From Chloroflexota bacterium (GTDB lineage Bacteria > Chloroflexota > UBA6077 > CF-72), in contig JAFAPL010000390.1 in the NCBI GenBank assembly GCA_019247135.1, forward strand, positions 1-5,631: 5,631 nt of DNA. The letters are read 5' to 3'. Below the pieces are notes generated by a model, which worked only from the letters and a program-made list of their open reading frames with translations, had not been told where the DNA came from and did not search any database. The position numbers were made by a program, and so were the translations under genes. This document shows, piece by piece, positions 1 to 4,809 of the stretch. Each line of letters opens with the position of its first letter. Position 1 is the stretch's first letter.

Positions 1-1
1 C

Positions 2-135
2 GAGACCGTCGCACGAGTTTTGAAAGAGCGCGGTGCTTCACACGAGGTCTGGCAACCACTGGTTGAGCGCGGCCTGGCACTCCACGGTGCGAGGCGCGAC
101 CTGCAGTGGGCGCGTCTGACGCTCCTGGAGGACCG
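2..135 (+). pseudogene. 3' remnant of a larger gene, possibly an ATPase-type transcriptional regulator
   Basis: A frame open from the window edge reads ETVARVLKERGASHEVWQPL and then LVERGLALHGARRDLQWARL, ending at TAG 179-181. Up to about codon 43 it looks like real helical protein. The phrase ERGLAL..ARRDLQWARL reminds me of the helical-repeat parts of large LuxR- or cyclase-type regulators with AAA ATPase domains; this is recall, not a search. After about base 130 the frame becomes antisense-like noise, because the sequence switches to the transporter gene read in another frame. I therefore treat the piece as a truncated gene joined to the next one, with the break at about 120-135. The upstream part lies outside the window. 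Confidence 0.35.
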
Positions 136-1377
136 TTATTCGGCGATGCGGCGGCCATCTTTTCCAATGGCATCGCGTTAGTGATCTACCAGCACTCGAT
201 TGGAGTCACACCCGACCAGATCGGCGTGATGTCGGGAGCCCTTATTTTCTGCATCGCATTCGGAGCCTTGTTTGGAGGACGGCTCGGCGACCAGTTCGGT
301 CGGCGCCGCGTGTTCCTGGTGACCATGATCCTCATCGCGCTAGGCAGCGCGTTGTTGACCTTCGGCACGGAGTATCCACCGCTGCTCACCGGCGTCATCC
401 TCGTGGGTCTCGCGACCGGAGCGGATCTACCGGTATCGCTTGCAACCATTGCCGAGGCCGCTACCGACAAGAACCGGGGAGCGATTCTCGTATTGTCCAA
501 CATCCTCTGGGTTGTGGGCATCATCTCGGCGATTGCTATCGCGTCGGTCGTCGGCGGCTGGGGGCGTCTCGGCGGGCAGATCCTGTATGCACAACTCGGC
601 GCCGTTGCCCTGGTCGTGGTGCTTTTGCGTTTCGCGATTCCCGAATCCGAGTTGTGGCTGGAGAGCCGCGACGAGCGTCGCCGTGGGGTCGAAACGATTC
701 GCGCTGACAAGGCGTCCTTGCGAGATTTGCTGAGGGCGCCCTATCTTCAGCCATTCCTCGCGCTGTTGGCCTTCTACGCGTTGACCAACCTCGCAATGAA
801 CACTGGCGGGCAGTTCAGCACGTACGTCGCGGTGAACGTGGCCAATATCCCGGTCGAGCTGTTCTCTCGGGTCACGCTCGTCGTGTTCACCGTCGGCCTA
901 TTCGCCGGTATCTGGTTCATGAAGGTGGTGGACACCCCCAGACGGATGCGGTACTTCGTAGCCGGCGCTATGCTGCTGGTCGCCGGTTGGGCAATTCCGG
1001 CGATCTTGGGCTTCAACCTCGCAACCTTAACTGGCTCGTCGCTGCTGGTTGGGATCGGTGCTGACTTCGCGTTCGAGAGCATCATGAAGGTCTGGACTCA
1101 AGAGTCCTTTCCGACGCTGCTGCGCTCGACTGCACAAGGCACCATCGTCGCGTTCGCTCGGGTCGTCGGCGCACCATTGGCTGTACTCACCCCCGCACTT
1201 ATCGGTGCCGGCGTGCGGACCTTTTATCTTGCTCTGGCGATAACCATGGCAGTCGGTCTCGCCATCGGCTGGCTGGCTTTTCATGATCGCATGCGGAACG
1301 AGTTCGATGTCGAACAGGGGCTGGACCCGGACACGGGCCCGCAGCCTGTGAGGTGGCAGACGGCGCACCCGGATTAG
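106..1377 (+). CDS. MFS transporter, N-terminally truncated
   Basis: Major facilitator superfamily permease of the inner membrane, 423 residues from the GTG at 106. The clearest signature is loop 2-3 motif A at about residues 57-68 (GGRLGDQFGRRR). About eleven hydrophobic segments follow, with a cytoplasmic mid-loop around residues 178-200 containing PESELWLESR, a form typical of sugar/aromatic-acid type MFS proteins. The substrate cannot be told. The protein starts abruptly inside what should be the first membrane helix (GDAAAIFSNGIALVIYQ). Family members usually carry some 20-40 residues before this point, including an Arg-rich start. No ribosome-binding site precedes the GTG, and the bases before it belong to a different reading frame. 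It is thus probably a 5'-deleted gene whose remaining 410 or so codons are undamaged. The GTG at 106 is only the first available start; true expression is doubtful. It has no co-directional partner downstream. Confidence 0.85.
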   Translation: MGASDAPGGPLFGDAAAIFSNGIALVIYQHSIGVTPDQIGVMSGALIFCIAFGALFGGRLGDQFGRRRVFLVTMILIALGSALLTFGTEYPPLLTGVILVGLATGADLPVSLATIAEAATDKNRGAILVLSNILWVVGIISAIAIASVVGGWGRLGGQILYAQLGAVALVVVLLRFAIPESELWLESRDERRRGVETIRADKASLRDLLRAPYLQPFLALLAFYALTNLAMNTGGQFSTYVAVNVANIPVELFSRVTLVVFTVGLFAGIWFMKVVDTPRRMRYFVAGAMLLVAGWAIPAILGFNLATLTGSSLLVGIGADFAFESIMKVWTQESFPTLLRSTAQGTIVAFARVVGAPLAVLTPALIGAGVRTFYLALAITMAVGLAIGWLAFHDRMRNEFDVEQGLDPDTGPQPVRWQTAHPD

Positions 1378-1380
1378 AAG

Positions 1381-1564
1381 CGCACCCGTGGCGCCGGCGA
1401 TGACCATTGTGTCGTGGTAAAAAACCGGAGGCGTCGCTCCCCCGTCGTCGTTGAAGGTTACGGTGCCTGAAGTTCCGTTGACCGTCCGTGTGCGCTCCGT
1501 TCGGCTTGAAAGATCAAATGCCTTGTATGACCGATGTCCCTGAGAAGGTTCCGGTGTAGGTCAT
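1381..1564 (-). pseudogene. Small frameshifted remnant of an unknown protein
   Basis: Read leftwards from an ATG at 1564, the minus strand gives MTYTGTFSGTSVIQGI and a stop at 1514-1516. The next frame, overlapping it by a few codons, reads AFDLSSRTERTRTVNGTSG, then TVTFNDDGGATPPVFYHDT and MVIAGATGALL. The second stretch is Gly/Thr rich with alternating polar and hydrophobic residues, like a small beta-barrel protein. Its codons favour G or C in the third position. One frameshift around 1528-1532 would join the two parts. The frame then runs into the antisense of the MFS gene near 1380, so the C-terminus is lost there. I do not recognise the family. The length and codon pattern make chance possible. 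Confidence 0.33.
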
Positions 1565-1597
1565 GTGCGAGAGCATATGTTGAGCACCCGATTCACG

Positions 1598-1644
1598 TGT
1601 AATCTTGCCCGAATTTTGTCGTTGTTCCTGGGCAATTTTGACGT
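1598..1644 (+). repeat. Left terminal arm of the 193-bp element
   Basis: Imperfect inverted partner of 1744-1790. It holds ATCTTG at 1602-1607, ATTTTGTCGT at 1613-1622 and ATTTTGACGT at 1635-1644. The spacing is 11 then 22 bases, the same as in the right arm. Confidence 0.6.
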
Positions 1645-1743
1645 ACGTCTTCGGCTCCAATGCTGTGCGAGCCGAGGGGGCGAAAGAGGATCAAAGCAGT
1701 TGACCGAGCTGTGCAACGACGTCGCGCGTCCGGGCACGCGGTT

Positions 1744-1790
1744 ACGACAAAATTCGAGCAGATTCACGACAAAATCCAATCAAAATTACA
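1744..1790 (-). repeat. Right terminal arm of the 193-bp element
   Basis: Inverted partner of 1598-1644. On the plus strand it shows ACGACAAAAT at 1744-1753 and again at 1766-1775, and CAAAAT at 1781-1786, before the closing ACA at 1788-1790. Read on the minus strand these are ATTTTGTCGT copies and a tip-proximal ATTTTG at the same offsets as in the left arm. Confidence 0.6.
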
Positions 1791-2156
1791 CACGACGCGC
1801 GGAGCTACGACGATATCGTCCGGGCGTTCGTCGAGCGCGACGCAGTAGACGGTCTCACGCGAGACGAGGTGCTAGACAACATCACGCTCACCTGGCTGAC
1901 GAATACCGGAATTTCCTCCGCGCGTCTGTATTGGGAGAACAAGCTCGGCTTCTTCGACGTCAAAGACGTCAAAGTTCCGGCTGGCTTGAGCGTCTTTCCG
2001 CGCGAGCTCTATCAAGCCCCGCGGACCTGGGCCGAGCAAGCCTACCCCAAGCTCATCTACTTCAACGAGGTCCCAAAGGGCAACCACTTCGCGGCCTGGC
2101 AGGAGCCGGCGCTCTTCACGACCGAGGTGCGGGCGGCGTTTCGGTCACTTCGCTGA
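1791..2156 (+). pseudogene. C-terminal remnant of an epoxide hydrolase (alpha/beta-hydrolase, EHN family)
   Basis: The frame starts HDARSYDDIVRAFVERDAV and continues GLTRDEVLDNITLTWLTNTG and SSARLYWENKLGFF, then a VSVFPGE-like segment (GLSVFPRELYQAPRTWAEQA), and ends NEVPKGNHFAAWQEPALF with TGA at 2154-2156. These blocks are characteristic of bacterial epoxide hydrolases with an N-terminal EHN domain, which open epoxides to diols through an Asp-His-acid triad. The segment GNHFAAWQEP carries the expected catalytic His. The oxyanion region and nucleophilic Asp lie in the missing two thirds: about 121 codons remain of a usual 380-430. The coding homology begins exactly where the 193-bp element ends. 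No N-terminal half is visible left of the element, so an adjacent deletion probably removed it. An internal GTG at 1869 could start a fragment, but no function is expected. Confidence 0.85.
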
Positions 2157-2201
2157 GCTGACCTTTCGGCGCCTGGACGTGTCTCGCTCGCCGCAACGAC
2201 T

Positions 2202-2215
2202 GAGTTGCTCAACTC
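2202..2215. promoter_or_regulatory. Short palindrome, possible operator
   Basis: GAGTTG-CT-CAACTC is a perfect 6-bp inverted repeat with a 2-base spacer. It lies 124 bases upstream of the VOC gene start, in the 182-base gap after the epoxide hydrolase remnant. Size and symmetry would suit a TetR- or GntR-type operator, but no such regulator is in the window and I see no convincing -35/-10 pair beside it. Confidence 0.22.
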
Positions 2216-2292
2216 CGCGCGAGTGCAGCGCACGACAACGCGGATGACGTCGAACGGGAGAGTGAATCGCGATCATGGCAGCATCGGCTTCA

Positions 2293-2313
2293 GGCCCCGT
2301 CGTTTGCGGGGTC
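2293..2313 (+). other. Hairpin in the leader of the VOC gene
   Basis: CCCCG (2295-2299) pairs with CGGGG (2307-2311) around a 7-base loop. G2294-T2312 and G2293-C2313 extend the stem. It has no T-tract, so it is unlikely to be a complete intrinsic terminator. It sits 25 bases before the GTG and could be a leader structure or chance pairing in GC-rich DNA. Confidence 0.25.
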
Positions 2314-2327
2314 TGAGTCTCAACCGT

Positions 2328-2332
2328 GGAGG
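2328..2332 (+). promoter_or_regulatory. Ribosome-binding site fixing the VOC gene start
   Basis: GGAGG lies six bases before the GTG at 2339, an ideal spacing. It makes that GTG the start rather than an internal codon. Confidence 0.7.
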
Positions 2333-2338
2333 AACCTG

Positions 2339-2788
2339 GTGGCCGAATTCAAACAGCCCGGAGAGGGAATTGTGCTGGCCCACTTCATCGTGTCGGACGA
2401 CGTCGAGCGCTCTCGGCGCTTTTACACCGAAGTACTCGGTGGGAGGGTCATCTTCTCGGGAGAAGTGACCTATGTCGCCCTGGCCAACAGCTTTATCATC
2501 ATCAATGTCGGCGGAGGTCCCACCGACGACAAGCCCGCGGTCACCCTGGAGACGCCACGCGATCCCGACCGGGTCAGCAGCTTCCTCAATATCCGGGTTG
2601 CAGATATCCAGACCGTGTACGCCGAATGGAGCGCCCGGGGTGCTCAATTCCTGACGCCACCGAAGCAGCACAAGTACGAGATTCGTTGCTACATCCGCGA
2701 TCCCGACGGTCATCTGATCGAGGTGGGGCAAACCACCGACCCAGACGGGGACTGGTCGTTCTGGTTGCCCGCTCCCTCGGTGTCATGA
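2339..2788 (+). CDS. VOC family (glyoxalase/bleomycin-resistance fold) protein
   Basis: Complete 149-residue protein of the vicinal oxygen chelate superfamily, a cytoplasmic fold used by glyoxalases, extradiol dioxygenases and resistance proteins. The first beta-alpha-beta unit reads LAHFIVSDDVERSRRFYTEVLG (residues 13-34), and the closing strand reads RDPDGHLIEVGQ (120-131). H15 and E128 stand where the metal ligands of metal-dependent members lie, so a divalent metal site is plausible. Central features include NVGGGPTDDKPAVTLE and SFLNIRVADIQTVYAEWSARG. The length is normal for a single-domain member. The start is supported by GGAGG six bases upstream. The gene is undamaged, unlike most of its neighbours. 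The reaction is unknown; the nearby epoxide hydrolase and oxygenase remnants would suit a role in a degradation or detoxification cluster. The next frame starts at an ATG overlapping the stop codon. Confidence 0.9.
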   Translation: MAEFKQPGEGIVLAHFIVSDDVERSRRFYTEVLGGRVIFSGEVTYVALANSFIIINVGGGPTDDKPAVTLETPRDPDRVSSFLNIRVADIQTVYAEWSARGAQFLTPPKQHKYEIRCYIRDPDGHLIEVGQTTDPDGDWSFWLPAPSVS

Positions 2789-2931
2789 AGGCGGCGACCA
2801 TCGAGGGCCTGTTGAATGCCGTCTGCCTGCCCAGGGAACTCGGCAGCACGATTCTGCCGGGCAGATGCGGTGCGCCCGCGAGATTTGGCCGCTCTCGAAG
2901 AGGCAGGCGTTGGCTCGAGATAACCGAGTGA
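2785..2931 (+). CDS. Short open frame overlapping the VOC stop, probably truncated or spurious
   Basis: ATG at 2785-2787 overlaps the TGA at 2786-2788 in the ATGA arrangement typical of translationally coupled genes. The 48-codon product starts MKAATIEGLLNAVCLPRELG and becomes Arg-rich and low in structure after about residue 28 (APARFGRSRRGRR). The first 27 residues look like a plausible protein N-terminus and the rest does not, so a frameshift or junction near 2865 is possible. Another frame reads RPRDLAALEEAGVG just after that point, which may be part of the same broken gene. I do not recognise a family. Confidence 0.27.
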   Translation: MKAATIEGLLNAVCLPRELGSTILPGRCGAPARFGRSRRGRRWLEITE

Positions 2932-3073
2932 AAACCTGGCGTACTTCGATGCGTTGGCGCGCGGGTCGTCTGGCGCGCCACTCAGGGCATCGAGGATGGA
3001 GTCGAGGCGGTTCTCGAAAGCGCACAGTCGAATCGATGAAGCTCGCGAAGTATCTCCGTGTCTGTCGCTCGCG
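2932..3073. other. Unassigned stretch between the VOC operon and the minus-strand remnant
   Basis: No convincing gene is seen on either strand. One plus frame reads ENLAYFDALARGSSGAPLRA and the opposite strand reads RLDSILDALSGAPDDPRANA. Both look mildly protein-like and cannot both be real. TGGCGCGC occurs twice here, 16 bases apart (2954 and 2970), which I take as GC-rich coincidence. Confidence 0.4.
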
Positions 3074-3436
3074 CTACCGATCACGCGCGTTTCGGTGTTC
3101 ACTTGCAATCTGTGCCGCGTAAGCCCCGACGTTTTTGGTGACTTCGCCAATCATAAGGGTGTCGTCGGCTCCAGCCTGCGCGTCGAACAGCATCTTCAGC
3201 GCTGGTACCGGGATAACCCCGGCAGACGCGGAATGGACATACTTAGGGGACTGCGGCTTGAGAGCAATATTAGCGCCCAAGGCGCCGGCATACTCGCCGT
3301 TAGACTTCGTCCCCAACCAATGGTTCCACGGGAAGACGACGCAGTGCGGTTCGCCATGATCCTTCGGCGCCTAAAAGAACAGCCAATCTTGCTTGTGCTC
3401 TGTCGGGTTGCCGATACGGCTCGGTACAAGTGACCC
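3074..3436 (-). pseudogene. Unidentified protein remnant with an in-frame TAG
   Basis: From an ATG at 3436 the minus strand reads MGSLVPSRIGNPTEHKQDWL FF, then TAG at 3371-3373, then continues in the same frame as APKDHGEPHCVVFPWNHWLG, TKSNGEYAGALGANIALKPQ, a middle part with HSASAGVIPVPALKMLFDAQ, and GADDTLMIGEVTKNVGAYAA. The frame ends at TAG 3074-3076 after an Arg-rich tail (ASEHRNARDR) that may already be past a break. The composition (Gly, aromatic residues, His, few Arg/Ser runs) and the sense on both sides of the TAG suggest a real gene with one nonsense change, probably at a Glu or Gln codon. I cannot name the family; the PWNHW and GANIALKP blocks should be diagnostic in a search. There is no clear ribosome-binding site, and the N-terminus may lie elsewhere. 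Confidence 0.45.
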
Positions 3437-3487
3437 CATCCTGGAAAGTGGTAAGTGAATCGGAGGTTCGGCTATCACACGTTGATC

Positions 3488-3876
3488 ATGGCTAGATTCG
3501 CGTACGCGTGCGTCTTGACGCGTCAGATCGAACGTCTCGCTCGGTTTTATCGCGAGGTTCTCCAGGCTGAACCGGAGTGGACCGGGCCGTACGCCGAATT
3601 TCCAACCGAGGGCGGCATCTTAGCCTCTGGTCGATCGATGCCTATGTCGAGATTGCTGGAAGTGCGGCTACTCCAAACTTTGTTGGCGGGCCGGTCATGC
3701 TCGAATTCAACATTGACGATGTTGACGCAGCTTTCGGTCGGCTTAAAGGGCTCGACGAGTTCAACATCGAGTTCATCATCCCACCAACAACGATGGCGTC
3801 GGGCAACGGCTCGATCTACTTCCGTGATCCGGACGGAAACCTATTGAACCTTTTCAGTCACGTTGGACCGAGCTGA
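3488..3876 (+). pseudogene. Second VOC family gene, broken by a single-base deletion
   Basis: From the ATG at 3488 the sequence reads MARFAYACVLTRQIERLARF YREVLQAEPEW, a standard VOC first unit, up to PTEGGI at about 3619. It then continues one frame over as LSLWSIDAYVEIAG, LEFNIDDVDAAFGRLKG, FIIPPTTMASGNGSIYFRDP and DGNLLNLFSHVGPS, ending at TGA 3874-3876. Restoring one C after ATC near 3619 (ATC-CTT-AGC) rejoins the frames into about 129 codons, a normal single-domain length. The usual metal-binding His of strand 1 is absent (FAYACVL), and the final Glu is Asn (LLNLFS), so the ancestral protein was probably not a typical metal-dependent enzyme. A GGAGG at 3462-3466 is too far from the ATG; the GTG at 3455 in the same frame has no site of its own. 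It is not closely similar to the VOC gene at 2339 and is unlikely to be a recent duplicate. Confidence 0.82.
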
Positions 3877-3879
3877 GTG

Positions 3880-4011
3880 GTGCGCACAGGTGAACTTGCA
3901 TTGGCCGGAGCTCATGGCCATGTCCGCCACATCATGAAACGGCGGGGCGTCGGTTCTCGAGTGGAAATAGCTGTCTGTACGGCGTGCATCGGCGGATCGG
4001 TCGAAGAGCCA
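3880..4011 (+). pseudogene. Possible C-terminal fragment of a STAS-domain (anti-anti-sigma) protein
   Basis: The plus frame reads RTGELALAGAHGHVRHIMKR and RGVGSRVEIAVCTACIGGSV EE. The pattern G-E-L-x-L-A-G-x-x-G-x-V-R-x-I-x-x-x-x-G resembles the last strand and helix of STAS domains in anti-sigma-factor antagonists, where it is followed by a segment ending in SVEEAL. The N-terminal half with the phosphorylatable Ser is missing. It lies just before a response-regulator remnant, a common genomic partner. The opposite strand is also open here, and the match is from memory, so confidence is low. Confidence 0.28.
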
Positions 4012-4093
4012 CGTGCGCGGTTCGGGCGCGAATTCGAGCGCACTCACTTCGTTAGTCACGCGGGAGGCTCCGCCATCTCGAACTGGGAAACGG

Positions 4094-4362
4094 ATGCCAA
4101 ACCGTGCACTGGTCCTGGTCATTGAAGACGAGCAGATGATTCGCGACCGCTGACGGAGATTCTGGCCGGTGCCGGCCCCTGAGGTACGTTCGGCCGCGAA
4201 CGGCATGGAAGCGCTTGCTGTCATGGACGGCTGCACGCCCGACTCATCCTTCTGGATCTGAACATGCTCCAGATGCACGGTTCGATGTTCAGGGCCTATC
4301 AACTTACCGCCGCCGAGATCGCACAGGTTCCGGTGGTCATCCTGTCTGCTACCGCTGCATCG
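4094..4362 (+). pseudogene. Response-regulator receiver domain, frameshifted three times and truncated
   Basis: Starting at ATG 4094 the frames read MPNRALVLVIEDEQMIRDR, then LTEILAGAG, then EVRSAANGMEALAVMDGCTP D, then LILLDLNMLQMHG, and after some helix sequence AAEIAQVPVVILSATAAS. Together this is the N-terminal four fifths of a CheY-like receiver: the acidic pair E11-D12, the phospho-acceptor Asp in LILLDLNM, and the Ser/Thr of VILSAT. The last strand with the invariant Lys-Pro and any output domain are missing. Three single-base changes disrupt the frame: a missing C near 4150, an extra base in the C run at 4176-4180, and a missing C near 4243. Beyond about 4362 the sequence is the antisense of a kelch protein. 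The frame is also open upstream of the ATG (REAPPSRTGKR), so it may once have been part of a hybrid kinase. Confidence 0.8.
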
Positions 4363-4368
4363 GTGACA

Positions 4369-4515
4369 ATGGGCGGTCTGGCCGGTGGTCGGATCGAACA
4401 GTTCGAATGTACTGAGCTGATTTGGCCGCACGTTGTTGTTGCTGCCGCCAAGCGAGTAAATCTTGCCGTCGGGTCTGGTGACGACCGCTGCGAAGGGCAC
4501 GGCCACTCCTGCACG
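4369..4515 (-). pseudogene. Kelch-repeat fragment
   Basis: On the minus strand the frame reads AGVAVPFAAVVTRPDGKIYS, LGGSNNNVRPNQLSTFELFD and PTTGQTAH. The order DGKIYSLGG...N...LSTFELFDPTTGQ is a kelch motif: the diglycine after a hydrophobic strand, then an aromatic residue, and Y/F-D-P-x-T before the next blade. Only about one blade of a beta-propeller remains. The sequence before AGVAV does not continue a recognisable blade in the same frame, so another frameshift or junction lies near 4515. Its C-terminal side ends at about 4369, where the receiver remnant on the other strand begins. It may have come from a secreted or regulatory propeller protein; the partner is unknown. Confidence 0.55.
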
Positions 4516-4697
4516 GACACGACGCGCGCTCTGCCGCCCACCACCGGCAGAGGCAGCGCCACGAGATACACCCACAACGTGGTGCGCAGCAGGTGCGCTC
4601 AACCAGACGCGGGTGGGTCGAATGCGTCTCCGCATGAAAGCCAGTCACATCTTCGCCAGCCAGCCTCTAGCCGAGTTGCCTCGCATCTTCGTTAAAC
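4516..4697. other. Unassigned stretch between the kelch fragment and the terminator candidate
   Basis: I find no recognisable protein, RNA or repeat on either strand. Frames on both strands are open for 60-100 codons, but their translations are rich in Arg, Ala, Ser and Cys, as expected from GC-rich non-coding or shadow frames. Confidence 0.4.
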
Positions 4698-4748
4698 AAA
4701 AAAAGCGCTTCTCAGAGCACGGTTTGGGCAGGCACAACGCCTGGCCCA
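4698..4748 (-). terminator. Two-hairpin terminator candidate with T7 tract, minus strand
   Basis: Read on the minus strand, a first stem pairs GGGC-CAGGC with GCCT-GCCC (plus 4726-4747, one bulged base, 5-base loop). It is followed after a few bases by a second stem, GTGCT with AGCGC around CTGAGA (4705-4720, one G-T pair), and then seven T residues (plus-strand A4698-A4704). This fits a rho-independent terminator for transcripts coming from the exporter and oxygenase genes to the right. The second stem is short, so the strength is uncertain. Confidence 0.4.
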
Positions 4749-4809
4749 GACCACTGTATTACGCCGCGGCCGTCACCTCCTACGTTGCAACACAATGTAC
4801 TGCGCTGTC

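Larger units (their letters stand above)
1598..1790. mobile_element. 193-bp non-autonomous (MITE-like) element with compound inverted ends
   Basis: The element begins TGTAATCTTG and ends, read inward from the right, TGTAATTTTG. The first 25 bases of the two ends match at 20 positions. Each end also holds further copies of a motif ATTTTGTCGT. Counted inward from the tip, ATTTTG-type copies start at bases 5, 16 and 38 in both arms, an identical spacing of 11 and 22 bases. The 99-bp interior (1645-1743) is GC-rich and carries no recognisable transposase. TGT...ACA tips with several evenly spaced internal copies are typical of ends bound by DDE transposases of the IS21 and Tn7/Tn5053 kind, and IS21-type elements often give 4-5 bp duplications. 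The family assignment is inference. The arms are AT-rich against a GC-rich background, which suggests origin by transfer. An alternative is a pair of divergent operators or recombinase arm sites. Confidence 0.55.
1594..1794. repeat. Candidate 4-bp target-site duplication CACG flanking the 1598-1790 element
   Basis: CACG at 1594-1597 directly precedes the TGT end, and CACG at 1791-1794 directly follows the ACA end. A 4-bp match next to a defined boundary is expected by chance about once in 256, so this supports the boundary without proving it. The right copy is also the codon for the first surviving histidine of the epoxide hydrolase remnant. Confidence 0.4.

Noticed and set aside
1565..2161. 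Plus-strand open frame of 198 codons across the element and the epoxide hydrolase
   Set aside because: It is out of frame with the clear epoxide hydrolase remnant, and its 5' half is the non-coding repeat element.
2950..2985. Repeated TGGCGCGC and the GGCGCGCC palindrome
   Set aside because: Two short GC-rich copies with no conserved spacing partner; expected by chance at this base composition.
2710..3150. Minus-strand open frame opposite the end of the first VOC gene
   Set aside because: It overlaps antisense coding sequence, has no ribosome-binding site, and its composition is that of a shadow frame.
3841..4635. Long minus-strand open frame of 264 codons
   Set aside because: Only the stretch near 4369-4515 (kelch) looks like protein. 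The rest is antisense to the receiver-domain and VOC remnants and is rich in Arg, Ser and Thr.
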